Below are positions 17,755 through 28,779 of a DNA stretch of 64,000 nucleotides, one piece after another. A program made the position numbers and the translations under genes. The DNA is from Streptomyces malaysiense (lineage in GTDB: Bacteria; Actinomycetota; Actinomycetes; Streptomycetales; Streptomycetaceae), in the NCBI RefSeq assembly GCF_000980885.2, contig NZ_LBDA02000007.1, forward strand, positions 173,791 to 237,790, written 5' to 3'. The notes beneath the pieces were generated by a model. It saw only the letters and a list, made by a program, of their open reading frames with translations, was not told where the DNA came from and did not search any database. The stretch's first letter is position 1, and every line of letters starts with the position of its first letter.

Positions 17755-18302
17755 GATTCCTCTCTCCGTAGAGCGCCGCCGAGCAGCAGCTCGGCGACCA
17801 TGGTCGGGAAGTCGCGGGCGGCCACGCGGCCGTCCAGGGTGGCCCAGGCGCAGGACGCGGTCAGGCCGTACAGCGCCTCGGTGAGCCAGACCGGGGTCAG
17901 GTCGATGCGGAACTCGCCGTCCTGCTGTCCGCGCTGGAACAGGGCGCCGATCCGGCTGTCCAGGCGCTGCCAGCCGTCGTTCTGCCGGTCGCCCTCCCAC
18001 AGCTGGCTCTCGCCGTACAGGAAGGCGAGCAGTCCCGCGGCCGGCTGGATCTCACGGACCAGCCGGCGTACGGCGTCGGTCGCGGACCCCTGCTCCGGGC
18101 GGGCCCGGTCCAGCGCCGCCTCGCACTCGGCGATACCGAGCGCCTCCAGCGCCCGGACGAGCGCGTCGCGTCCGGCGAAGTGCCGGTGCAGCGTCGCCCG
18201 GCTGATCCCGGCGGCCTTGGCGACCTCGTCCATGGTCGCGGTGGACTTACGGGTCAGCAGGGCGGCGGCGCTGCGCAGTACGTGGTCTCGGTCCAGGGCC
18301 AT
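17751..18302 (-). CDS. TetR-family repressor of the adjacent exporter
   Basis: 183 residues from the ATG at 18300-18302 (MALDRDHVLRSAAALL). The HTH is TMDEVAKAAGISRATLHRHFAGRDAL. The C-terminal ligand domain is variable, as usual. Earlier ATGs at 18311 and 18329 would add nine or three-times-three residues; the latter lies inside the operator palindrome, and none has a clear ribosome site, so translation may be leaderless. It probably represses itself and the MFS exporter until a toxic ligand binds. Confidence 0.88.
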   Translation of the reverse strand: MALDRDHVLRSAAALLTRKSTATMDEVAKAAGISRATLHRHFAGRDALVRALEALGIAECEAALDRARPEQGSATDAVRRLVREIQPAAGLLAFLYGESQLWEGDRQNDGWQRLDSRIGALFQRGQQDGEFRIDLTPVWLTEALYGLTASCAWATLDGRVAARDFPTMVAELLLGGALRREES

Positions 18303-18321
18303 GAAACAAGGATAACCCATG

Positions 18322-18339
18322 TGAGACATTCTTGTCTCA
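18322..18339. promoter_or_regulatory. Palindromic operator of the TetR regulator
   Basis: Perfect inverted repeat TGAGACA-TTCT-TGTCTCA (7-bp arms), 20 bases upstream of the TetR start and covering an alternative ATG. Size and position fit a TetR dimer site for autoregulation. Confidence 0.7.
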
Positions 18340-18399
18340 TTATGGCCATGCGCGACTCATCGTCGCTGGTCAGAGGGGTCGGCGCGACCCTCGGCCGGG

Positions 18400-18450
18400 G
18401 GGCTCTCGACCGGTGAGGGCTCTCGACCGGTGAAGGCTCTCGACCGGTGG
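18400..18450 (+). repeat. Three tandem copies of a 17-bp repeat
   Basis: Units at 18400-18416, 18417-18433 and 18434-18450 read GGGCTCTCGACCGGTGA, identical in the first two and with two changes in the third. They lie ten bases past the 3' end of the aldo-keto reductase gene. Confidence 0.9.
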
Positions 18451-18460
18451 GCGTTTTCGC

Positions 18461-19432
18461 TCAGTGCCAGGGCAGCTGCGCGCGTCGCTCCCAGTAGGCG
18501 CGCGGCTCCTCGGTGAGCGTGGCGAGGCGGGTCATCCGGTCCGCGTCCAGGTCGACGGCGGGGGCGTGCAGATTGGAGGAGAGCTGGGTCAGGGTCGCGG
18601 CGCCGGAGAGGACGACGCCCACCCAGGGCCGGCGCAGGATCCAGGCGAGGGCGACGGCGTCGCAGCCGAGTCCCTCCTCGGCGGCGATCGACCTCAGGGC
18701 CTCGGGGGCGTTCGGACCGGCGAGCCGGCCGTTGGCCATGCCCTCCTTGACGATCACGGTCAGGCCGGCGTCATGGGCCTCGGCGAGGGCGGGGGCGGCC
18801 GAGTGCTCCAGGATGTTGTACGTCGACTGGACGGTGCGGAAGAGGGGCTCGCCGTCGACCGTCACCGCGAGGGCGGCGCGGACGGTGTCCGCCTGCCGGG
18901 GGCCGCTGGTGGAGAACCCGATGGTCAGTCCCCCGGCCGCGGCCTCCGCGAGCCTCGCGTGGAGTTCCTTGTCGGTGAGGGCCGGGCTGTCCGGGGTGAG
19001 CGAGTGGATCTGGTAGAGGTCGAGCCGGTCGCCGAGCAGGGCGTCGGTCTCGGCGCGCTGACGCTCGTACGTCGCCGCCGTGTGGTCCTTGACCTCGTGC
19101 CGCTCGGCGTCGGTGGACCAGTCGGCGGTGTAGGTGTAGCCCCACTTGCTGCCGACGACCACGTCGTCGGCGCCGGGGTTGGCCGCCAGCCACTGGGCGA
19201 GGAACTCCTCCGAACGGCCGTAGGAGCGGGCGACGTCGAAGTAGCGGACCCCCTGCGCGTAGGCGGCGTCGAGGAGTTCATGGGTGCGGGTGCGCAGCGC
19301 CTCGACGCTGCGGTCCTCGCCGAGGTCGCCGTCCCGGCCGAGGTTGATGTAGCCGGGGCGACCGACGGCGGCGAGACCGAGGCCGATGTGACAGGTCGGG
19401 GTGGTGGCGGTCGCCAGACGGGCGAAGGGCAT
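18461..19432 (-). CDS. Aldo/keto reductase
   Basis: 323 residues, TIM-barrel AKR. The catalytic tetrad is visible: Asp in YFDVARSYG, Tyr in the same motif, Lys in VVGSKWG and His in YQIHSL. The NADPH-binding C-terminal motif is less typical. It reduces aldehydes or ketones; substrate unknown. The ATG at 19430-19432 follows GGAG by six bases; the open frame continues further but without a ribosome site. Monocistronic. Confidence 0.9.
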   Translation of the reverse strand: MPFARLATATTPTCHIGLGLAAVGRPGYINLGRDGDLGEDRSVEALRTRTHELLDAAYAQGVRYFDVARSYGRSEEFLAQWLAANPGADDVVVGSKWGYTYTADWSTDAERHEVKDHTAATYERQRAETDALLGDRLDLYQIHSLTPDSPALTDKELHARLAEAAAGGLTIGFSTSGPRQADTVRAALAVTVDGEPLFRTVQSTYNILEHSAAPALAEAHDAGLTVIVKEGMANGRLAGPNAPEALRSIAAEEGLGCDAVALAWILRRPWVGVVLSGAATLTQLSSNLHAPAVDLDADRMTRLATLTEEPRAYWERRAQLPWH

Positions 19433-19610
19433 CGCGGGCTCCGTTGGGTCGGCTCCGGTTCGGCTTCCGACCAACGTAACCCGCGAGGCCCCGCGAATCG
19501 CCCAGGAGCCCGGGGCGCGCGGTTGTCGCGCGGCCGCGGGTGGGCCGTCGCCGCTCGCGCCCGCGCGGGGGCGGCCGCACGCGCCGCCGCCCGGTGCCCC
19601 TGCCGCACCG

Positions 19611-22359
<2,749 letters not shown>

Positions 22360-22375
22360 GGGTTTTCTCCTCACA

Positions 22376-22404
22376 GTGCATTCGCTGACATGCATGAGTA
22401 TGCA
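22376..22404 (-). promoter_or_regulatory. ARG boxes upstream of argG
   Basis: Contains TGCAT/ATGCA half-sites in GTGCATTCGCTGACATGCAT and ATGAGTATGCA (read on +), the AT-richer ArgR operator pattern also seen upstream of argC. Sits immediately before the argG ribosome site. Confidence 0.75.
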
Positions 22405-22433
22405 GGGTTCCGCATGATTCGTCAATCACCCCT

Positions 22434-22736
22434 CCGGGTGACACGGATATCCCGGGACAGCCGGCGGAGTTCCGGGGACGGTCCGTCGAGGGCCCGCCGA
22501 ACGCCGTGCGGGTGCACGGCCGGGGCGAGCCGGTCTTCCGCGACGACCCGCGCCCGCCCGGCCTGCTCGCCCGCTTCCCCGGCGCCGACGCGCGCTCGCA
22601 CGGGCTGCGCGCGGTCATCGTCGTGCACGCCGAGCTGATCCGGGACACCTGCGGGTACCCCGTCCCCCGCACGGCGTACGAGGAGGACCGCGATCTGCAC
22701 GAGCGGCGTTTCGCGCGGGAGGACGACGCCTCTTGA
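22434..22736 (+). pseudogene. Remnant of a PPOX-type flavin-binding family gene
   Basis: One frame stays open from upstream of argG to TGA at 22734-22736. Its pieces DIPGQP, VRVHGRGEPVFRDDP and LRAVIVVHAELIRDTCGYPVP line up, in order, with the middle and end of pyridoxamine-phosphate-oxidase-like proteins. The large N-terminal half is missing and the core spacing is shortened. No convincing start or ribosome site: GTG at 22506 would give 76 residues. I call it a decayed fragment left next to argG; the alternative is a short functional protein. Family assignment is from memory of motifs only. Confidence 0.4.
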
Positions 22737-22827
22737 ACGACTGCTTCACCGGGAAGGAGCACATCGCCAGGAGCCTGGACGGACTGCCCGGACTGCCGTT
22801 GCCGCTGCCCCCGTCTAGCGTCTGAGC

Positions 22828-23541
22828 ATGCGCCCCGGTGTCGTCGCCAGCCTCGTGTCCGTCTCCGTGCTCGGCCTGCTCGGGGCCGCGCCCGCGCCGC
22901 GCGGGCCGGTACCGGCTCCACTGCCCGCGCGGCTGGCGGACACCGGCGGCGGCACCCAGCTGATCATCGCGCAGGCGCCCGGCACCACCTCCACGACGGG
23001 CACGGTCACCTGGTGGGACCTGCGCGGCGGCACCTGGACGCGGGCCGGTTCCGCGCCGGCGCGGTTCGGGGCGAAAGGGCTGACCGAGGGGGACTCGCGC
23101 ACACAGGGGACGGACACGACGCCGACCGGGTTGTACGACCTTCCGTTCGGATTCGGGGTCGAGGCGGCGCCGGCCGGCACGAGGATCTCGTACCGGGCGG
23201 TGAAGGAGAGCTCCTGGTGGTGCCAGGACAACGCCTCCTCGTCGTACAACCGCTGGACGGATCCGCTGCCGGGCGACTGCCGGGCCTCGGAGGCGGAGCA
23301 CCTGAGCGCGTACGGCGGGCAGTACGCGTACGGGCTCGTCGTGGGGTTCAACTACCACCGGCCGGTGCGGGGCCGGGGGGCCGGGATCTTCCTGCACGTC
23401 AACGGGGCCGGGGCGACAGCCGGTTGTGTGTCGGTGCCGGAGGACTCCATGCGGCGGATCCTCCAGTGGGTGGCGCCCGGACAGTCGCCGCACATCGTCA
23501 TCGGGACGTCCGGCGGCGCCACCGGTGTCAGCCGGTACTGA
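22828..23541 (+). CDS. Secreted L,D-transpeptidase-like (YkuD) protein
   Basis: 237 residues with a signal peptide (MRPGVVASLVSVSVLGLLGAA). The C-terminal half has the YkuD catalytic signature: FLHVNGAGATAGCVSVP, with the nucleophilic Cys, the upstream His and Gly-Cys-Val-Ser. TPTGLYDLPFGFG is the usual substrate-cleft motif. Such proteins cross-link peptidoglycan stems (3-3 links) or anchor proteins; some subfamily members are only hydrolases or unknown. It lacks the Ig-like and lipobox domains of large actinobacterial Ldts. Converges on the histidine kinase gene. Confidence 0.85.
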   Translation: MRPGVVASLVSVSVLGLLGAAPAPRGPVPAPLPARLADTGGGTQLIIAQAPGTTSTTGTVTWWDLRGGTWTRAGSAPARFGAKGLTEGDSRTQGTDTTPTGLYDLPFGFGVEAAPAGTRISYRAVKESSWWCQDNASSSYNRWTDPLPGDCRASEAEHLSAYGGQYAYGLVVGFNYHRPVRGRGAGIFLHVNGAGATAGCVSVPEDSMRRILQWVAPGQSPHIVIGTSGGATGVSRY

Positions 23542-23573
23542 GGCCGCCGCGCCCCGGCCCGCTCACCTGGCCC

Positions 23574-25049
23574 TCACCCGGCCGGCAACTGCACCGTGAA
23601 CGTCGTGGACCCCGGCGCGCTCTGCACCGCCACCGTCCCGCCGTGCGCCTCCGCCACCGCCGCCACGATCGACAGTCCCAGTCCGGCCCCCGTGGCGGTC
23701 GTGTCGCCGTGGCGGCGGTGGTCGGCTCGGGTGAAGCGTTCGAAGACGCCGGAGCGCAGGTCCTCGGGGATGCCGGGGCCGTCGTCGTGGACGGAGAGGA
23801 GCACGGCGCCCGGCCGGGGGTCCAGGGTGACGGTGACCTTGGTGCCGGCCGGTGTGTGCAGACGCGCGTTGGCCAGCAGGTTGGCCAGCACCTGGTGGAG
23901 GCGGTGGGCGTCGCCGGTGACCGTGACCGGGTCCTCCGGGAGGTCCAGGACCCAGCCGTGGCCGGGACCGGCGGCGCGTGCGTCGGTGACCGCGTCCAGG
24001 ACCAGCCGGGTCAGGTCGACCGGGCCGCGCTCCAGCGGGCGCCCCGCGTCAAGGCGGGCGAGCAGCAGCAGGTCGTCCACCATCAGGCCCATCCGCGAGG
24101 ACTCGGCGGCGATGCGCTCCAGCGCCCGGGTGACCTCCGGCGGCACCGGGCCCGGGTGCAGCAGGCCCAGTTCGGCGTGGCCCCGCACCGAGGCGACCGG
24201 GGTGCGCAGCTCATGGCTGGCGTCGGCGGCGAACCGGCGCAGCCGCTCCTCGCTGGCGTGCCGTTTGGTGAGCGCGTCCTCGACGTGGCCGAGCATGCCG
24301 TTGAGGGCCGTGGCGACCTGGCCGACCTCGCTGTGCGGGTCGGCGACGGGCGCGCGCGGGGGCAGTGCCACCACGCCGTTGGCGAGCGGGAGTTCGCCGA
24401 CCCGGGTGGCGGTGGCGGTGACCCGGCCGAGGGGCCGCAGGGACCAGCGGACCCAGAGGGCGCCGCTCACCCCGGCCGTCACGAGGGCGAGGCCGAAGAC
24501 GATCCCGGCGACCACCTCCAGGCGGTGCACGGCCGCCTCGACGGGCTTCAGCGGGAGCCCCGCCATCAGCACGTCGCCGTCGCGGCCGGGAGTGGCGACG
24601 ACCCGGTAGTGGCCCAGGGCGGAGAGTTCGACGGTGTGCGGGCGGCCGTCGTCCGGGATCCGGGCGAGGCGTTCGGCGTCCCGCGCGCTCAGAGCGATGT
24701 TCAGGTCGACGGAGAGGTCGCCGGAGCGGATGAGGCCCCTGTCCGTGACGACGCCGCGCCGCAGGCAGGCACCGAAGGTGCCGGTGGCCATCCGGCGGGT
24801 GTCGGCCGTCTCGTCCCCGTCGTGGTCGTCGGGCAGCTGGCCGTGGTGCTCCAGGCTCTCCGGGAACCGGGTACCGACCTGGGCGAGCTGCTCGTCCAGG
24901 CGCTGGGTGAGGAAGCCGTTCAGCTCGACCACGGCGGCCACCCCGACCGCGGCGCAGCTCACCGCGAGCAGCACCACCAGGCCGAAGGTGAGCCGGGCCC
25001 GCAGGGTGCGGAAGCGGGGCAGCCGGGCGAGCAGGCGACCGGGCCTCAC
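23574..25049 (-). CDS. Sensor histidine kinase of an OmpR-type two-component system
   Basis: 491 residues. Membrane helices near 18-40 and 155-180 bracket an extracytoplasmic sensor of about 115 residues. HAMP follows, then the H-box DASHELRTPVASVRGH, N-box LANLLANARLH, G1 DDGPGIP and G2 GAGLGLSI. The GTG start overlaps the response-regulator stop (GTGA). The signal is unknown; the neighbouring redox genes and the operator repeats upstream of the regulator suggest an envelope or redox cue. Confidence 0.93.
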   Translation of the reverse strand: MRPGRLLARLPRFRTLRARLTFGLVVLLAVSCAAVGVAAVVELNGFLTQRLDEQLAQVGTRFPESLEHHGQLPDDHDGDETADTRRMATGTFGACLRRGVVTDRGLIRSGDLSVDLNIALSARDAERLARIPDDGRPHTVELSALGHYRVVATPGRDGDVLMAGLPLKPVEAAVHRLEVVAGIVFGLALVTAGVSGALWVRWSLRPLGRVTATATRVGELPLANGVVALPPRAPVADPHSEVGQVATALNGMLGHVEDALTKRHASEERLRRFAADASHELRTPVASVRGHAELGLLHPGPVPPEVTRALERIAAESSRMGLMVDDLLLLARLDAGRPLERGPVDLTRLVLDAVTDARAAGPGHGWVLDLPEDPVTVTGDAHRLHQVLANLLANARLHTPAGTKVTVTLDPRPGAVLLSVHDDGPGIPEDLRSGVFERFTRADHRRHGDTTATGAGLGLSIVAAVAEAHGGTVAVQSAPGSTTFTVQLPAG

Positions 25050-25792
25050 CCGGTCACCGGTTTCAGTACGTACCCGGCCCCGCGCACCGTGTGGATCATG
25101 GGCTCCCGGCCGGCGTCGATCTTCTTGCGCAGGTAGGAGATGTACAGCTCGACCACATGGGCACGGCCGCCGAAGTCGTAGGACCACACCCGGTCGAGGA
25201 TCTGCGCCTTGCTGAGGACGCGCCGGGGGTTGCGCATCAGGAAGCGCAGGAGCTCGAACTCGGTCGGCGAGAGTTCGATCAGCTCGCCGGCCCGGGTCAC
25301 CTCGCGGGCGTCCTCGTCCATCACCAGGTCGCCGACGACCAGCCCGGGGTCCTCCTCCGGCTCCGGACGGCGGGCCATGCCGGCGCGGCGCAGCAGTCCG
25401 CGCAGCCGGGCCACGACCTCCTCCAGGCTGAAGGGCTTGGTGACGTAGTCGTCGCCGCCCGCGGTGAGCCCGGCGATCCGGTCCTCGACCGCGTCCCGCG
25501 CGGTGAGGAAGAGCACGCACACCTCGGGCTGGGTCTCGTGCAGCCGGCGCAGCACGGTGAAGCCGTCCATGTCGGGCAGCATCACGTCCAGCACGACGGC
25601 GTCGGGCCTCAGCTCGCGCGCGGCGGCGAGGGCGGCGGCGCCGTCGGCGGCGGCACGCACCTGCCAGCCCTCGTAGCGCAGGGCGCCGGTGAGCACCTCG
25701 GAGAGGTCCGGGTCGTCGTCCACCACGAGGACGCGCAGGGCGGTGCCGTCAGGGCGGGTGAGGGCCGGTCGGCCGGAACGGGTCGTGTTCAT
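25046..25792 (-). CDS. OmpR/PhoB-family response regulator
   Basis: 248 residues. Receiver domain with acidic pocket VVDDDPD, phospho-Asp in AVVLDVMLPDMDGF, Thr in LFLTARDA and Lys in DYVTKPFS. The winged-helix effector (about 150-245) has the usual SPTEFELLRFLMRNPRRVLSK start and HTVRGAGYVLK end. ATG at 25790-25792 follows GGGAGG. It likely binds the 11-bp repeats just upstream, controlling its own operon and the divergent flavocytochrome genes. Confidence 0.94.
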   Translation of the reverse strand: MNTTRSGRPALTRPDGTALRVLVVDDDPDLSEVLTGALRYEGWQVRAAADGAAALAAARELRPDAVVLDVMLPDMDGFTVLRRLHETQPEVCVLFLTARDAVEDRIAGLTAGGDDYVTKPFSLEEVVARLRGLLRRAGMARRPEPEEDPGLVVGDLVMDEDAREVTRAGELIELSPTEFELLRFLMRNPRRVLSKAQILDRVWSYDFGGRAHVVELYISYLRKKIDAGREPMIHTVRGAGYVLKPVTG

Positions 25793-25841
25793 CGCGCCTC
25801 CCAGCATCGCGGGTGGGCGCGGCGGCTGGTCGCCGCGGCGG

Positions 25842-25977
25842 CTCTGAGTTTCCTCTGAGTGCGCTCGGCCGGGTGCCGTACTGCCTGGTCAGGGCGGTTT
25901 GTGAGAACTCTCTGAGACCTCTGTGAGAAAGCCCTCAGAGAACCGGCCGCGGGCCCCTTCTCAGAGGTGCCTCAGAG
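25842..25977. promoter_or_regulatory. Operator region with seven CTCTGAG-like repeats at 11-bp spacing
   Basis: CTCTGAG at 25842 and 25853, TTGTGAG/CTCTGAG/CTGTGAG at 25899, 25910 and 25921, and the inverted form CTCAGAG at 25934, 25960 and 25971. Spacing inside each group is exactly 11 bp, the pattern OmpR-family dimers bind. It lies between the response regulator and the divergent flavocytochrome gene. Confidence 0.75.
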
Positions 25978-26041
25978 CTGGGTCCCGCACAGTGGCTCCG
26001 CCGGGCGGCGACCCGGTCGGCCGACGAAGGGAACGGCACTG

Positions 26042-27397
26042 ATGACAGCGGTGGACATGGGACGGGCGGCGCCTACCCGGCGGCGGACGACCGCGCGGCG
26101 CTCCCCCGCGGGGCCGCTGCTGGCGGTGCTGTGGGCGGGGGCGGCGGCCACGGTCGCGCTGTGGTGGGCGGACACCGCCTCCGTGGTCGGCGCGGCGGGC
26201 TGGCTGACCGGCGCGGGACGGCTCGCCGGGCTGCTGTGCGGATACGCCTGCGCGGTGCTGGTCGGCCTGATGGCGCGGGTGCCGGCACTGGAGAACCGGG
26301 TGGGCTCGGACCGGGTGGCCCGCTGGCACGCGATGGCCGGGCGGTACACGGTGTGCCTGCTGGTGGGGCACATCGCGCTGATCCTGGCCGGCTACGCCGC
26401 GCAGGACCGGGCGTCGCTGTGGCACGAGACGGTCACCGTGGTGCTGGACTACCCGGACATGCTGAAGGCCACCGCGGGCACGCTGATCCTGTTCGCGGTC
26501 GGCGTCACCTCGGCGCGGGCGGCCCGGCGGCGCATCCGGCACGAGTTCTGGTACTACGTCCACCTGCTCACGTACGCGGCCGTGTTCCTGGCCTTCTTCC
26601 ACCAGGTGTCGCTGGGCGAACAGTTCAACGGCCGGCCGGTGGCCAACGCCGCCTGGTACGTGCTGTACCTCGGGGTCGCGGCGCTCGTGGTCCGGTACCG
26701 CTTCCTCGCGCCGATCCGGCTCAACCGGCGCCACCGGCTGCGGGTGGAGTCGGTGCACCAGGAGGCGCCGGGGGTGTTCTCGGTCGTGGTGCGCGGGCGG
26801 GACCTCGACCTGCTGGGGGCGCGGCCGGGGCAGTTCTTCCGGTGGCGGTTCCTCGCCCAGGGCATGGCCTGGACGTCCACGCCGTACTCCCTGTCGGCGC
26901 CGCCGCGCCCGGACCTGCTGCGGATCACGGTGAAGGCCCTGGGCGACCACAGCACGGCGATTTCCACGCTCCGGCCCGGCACCCGGGTGTGGGTGGAGGG
27001 CCCCTACGGCGCCCTGACCGCCGACCGGGCCACCGGCGGGCGGTCCCTGCTGATCGCGGCCGGCGTCGGCATCACCCCGCTGCGGGCCCTGTTCGAGACG
27101 CTGCCCGGCGAGGTCACGCTGCTGTACCGGGCGCGCTCGGCGCAGGACCTGGCGCTGGGCGGCGAACTGGAGGAGATAGCGCGGTGGCGCGGCGCCACGG
27201 TGCTGTACGCGCTGAACGGTCCGCACGGCGAGCGGCCCCGGATCACCGCGGAGTCGCTGCGGGCGCGCTTCCCCGATCTGCCGGCCCGTGACGTCTACAT
27301 CTGCGGGCCCCACGGGTTCGCCCAGGACGTGTACGAGGCCCTGCGCGCGGCGGGTTCGCCGGACCGCCGCATCCACCACGAGTCGTTCGAGCTGTGA
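26042..27397 (+). CDS. Ferric-reductase-like membrane flavocytochrome
   Basis: 451 residues. The N-terminal half has about six membrane helices of the ferric-reductase/YedZ type with candidate haem ligands (RWHAMAGRYTVCLLVGHIAL, FWYYVHLLTY, FFHQVSLG). The C-terminal half is an FNR-type module: FAD loop TSTPYSLSAPP, then NAD(P) binding LIAAGVGITPLRALFE and CGPHGFAQDVYEAL. It should carry electrons from cytosolic NAD(P)H across the membrane. ATG at 26042, weak AAGGGAA site. First gene of a run with the FMN-binding protein and ApbE, its likely acceptor and maturase. Confidence 0.9.
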   Translation: MTAVDMGRAAPTRRRTTARRSPAGPLLAVLWAGAAATVALWWADTASVVGAAGWLTGAGRLAGLLCGYACAVLVGLMARVPALENRVGSDRVARWHAMAGRYTVCLLVGHIALILAGYAAQDRASLWHETVTVVLDYPDMLKATAGTLILFAVGVTSARAARRRIRHEFWYYVHLLTYAAVFLAFFHQVSLGEQFNGRPVANAAWYVLYLGVAALVVRYRFLAPIRLNRRHRLRVESVHQEAPGVFSVVVRGRDLDLLGARPGQFFRWRFLAQGMAWTSTPYSLSAPPRPDLLRITVKALGDHSTAISTLRPGTRVWVEGPYGALTADRATGGRSLLIAAGVGITPLRALFETLPGEVTLLYRARSAQDLALGGELEEIARWRGATVLYALNGPHGERPRITAESLRARFPDLPARDVYICGPHGFAQDVYEALRAAGSPDRRIHHESFEL

Positions 27398-27407
27398 GGC
27401 AGAGGTC

Positions 27408-27917
27408 ATGCACGCACTGAGGAAGAACCGCCCGCTGCGCCGCGTGGTGCTGGCGAGCGCCACGACGGTCTCCGCCGTGGTGCTGCTGCTGTCCCTGAAG
27501 CCGCACACCAGCCCGAGCCTCGCCCTGGGCGCTTCGGCACAGGCACCCCGGGGCGGCGCGAGCGCGCCCGCCTCGTCCGGCGCCTCCCCGGCACCGGGGG
27601 ACTCCTCGGCGCCCGGCGGTGCCCCGGCGACCGGCGGTGCGGCGAAGACCGCCACCGGCGAGACCGTGCAGACCCGCTGGGGCCCGGTGCAGGTACGGGT
27701 GACCGTCAAGGGCGGCAGGCTCACCGAGGTGACGGCTCTCCAGTACCCCACGGAGAACCCGCGCGACCAGGAGATCAACAGCTACGCGCTGCCCCAGCTG
27801 CGGCGCGAGGCGCTGGCCGCGCAGAGCGCGCAGATCGACATGGTCTCGGGCGCGACGTACACCAGCACCGGCTACCGGCAGTCCCTCCAGTCCGCCCTGG
27901 ACCAGGTCCATGGGTGA
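27408..27917 (+). CDS. Extracytoplasmic FMN-binding (flavinylated) protein
   Basis: 169 residues. A positively charged N-terminus with an RR pair and one hydrophobic segment (LRRVVLASATTVSAVVLLLSL) exports or anchors it. A Ser/Ala/Pro/Gly linker (about 45-82) leads to an FMN_bind domain ending in DMVSGATYTSTGYRQSL; the Thr of SGAT is the residue that ApbE esterifies with FMN. It probably accepts electrons from the flavocytochrome encoded upstream. It starts ten bases after the preceding stop and overlaps apbE by eight bases. Confidence 0.88.
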   Translation: MHALRKNRPLRRVVLASATTVSAVVLLLSLKPHTSPSLALGASAQAPRGGASAPASSGASPAPGDSSAPGGAPATGGAAKTATGETVQTRWGPVQVRVTVKGGRLTEVTALQYPTENPRDQEINSYALPQLRREALAAQSAQIDMVSGATYTSTGYRQSLQSALDQVHG

Positions 27918-28683
27918 GGGCGTGCGGCACGCGGAGGAGGTCATGGGGACCGTCTTCTCCTTCGACGTGCGGGGCGGGGAGAGCGGGGCGGTGCGGGCGG
28001 CACTCCGGGAGGCGGTGGCTCGGCTGCACGAGGTGGACGCGGTGTTCAGCACCTATCGCGCGGACAGCGAGGTCTCCCGGCTGGCCCGGGGTGAGCTGAC
28101 CGTGGAGCAGTGCCCGCCGGAGGTCGCGCGGGTGCTGGCGCTGGCGGCCGAGGCGGAGCGGGTGAGCGAGGGATGGTTCAGCGCGCGCTACCGGGGGGTG
28201 CCGGATCCCACCGGGATCGTCAAGGGGTGGTCGGTGGAGCGGGCGGCCCGGCGGCTGGCCGCGGTGGCGGGGGTGACCGGGGTCAGCGTCGGCGGCGGCG
28301 GTGACGTGCAGTCGCTGGGCGTGCCGGAGCCGGGGCGGCCCTGGCGGGTGGGGATCGCGGATCCCCTGCGGCCGGGCGGGCTCACCGCGGTGGTGTCGGC
28401 GGCGGGGGCGGAGGACCTGGCCGTGGCCACATCGGGCACGGCCGAGCGGGGCGCCCATGTCGTCGACCCGCACACGGGGCGGCCCGCGGTCACGGACCTG
28501 GTGGCGGTGACCGTGGTGGCACCCCGACTGACCTGGGCGGACTGCTGGGCCACGGCCGCGTTCGCCCGGGGGGCGGCGGCGGGGCTGAAATGGCTGGAGT
28601 CGCTGCCCGGCACCGAGGGACTGCTGCTCACGGCGGACGGCGAGGTGCTCCACACCGAGGGACTGGCGGCGTACATAGCGTGA
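27910..28683 (+). CDS. apbE: FAD:protein FMN transferase without signal peptide
   Basis: 257 residues, shorter than the usual 330-350. It begins directly with the ApbE core (EEVMGTVFSFDV, DAVFSTYRADSEVSRL), then GIVKGWSVERAARRL, VGGGGDVQSLG and HVVDPHTGRPA with the metal and FAD binding residues. It transfers FMN from FAD to the Thr of the FMN_bind protein just upstream. There is no signal peptide or lipobox, and the ATG overlaps the preceding gene, so an N-terminal export signal cannot be hidden. Flavinylation would then occur in the cytosol before export. Confidence 0.9.
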   Translation: MGEGVRHAEEVMGTVFSFDVRGGESGAVRAALREAVARLHEVDAVFSTYRADSEVSRLARGELTVEQCPPEVARVLALAAEAERVSEGWFSARYRGVPDPTGIVKGWSVERAARRLAAVAGVTGVSVGGGGDVQSLGVPEPGRPWRVGIADPLRPGGLTAVVSAAGAEDLAVATSGTAERGAHVVDPHTGRPAVTDLVAVTVVAPRLTWADCWATAAFARGAAAGLKWLESLPGTEGLLLTADGEVLHTEGLAAYIA

Positions 28684-28779
28684 AAAATGGGTTGAAAGGG
28701 AAATTTTCTCGCTGAGAAGCCATCCGAGTCCGGTCCTCGGACGTACCCAGGGTGCAGCGAATTTTCCAGGAGGAACGCT

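Noticed and set aside
22390..22638. Plus-strand frame starting MHEYAGF upstream of argG as a leader peptide
   Set aside because: It overlies the ARG boxes on the strand opposite to argG and has no ribosome site.
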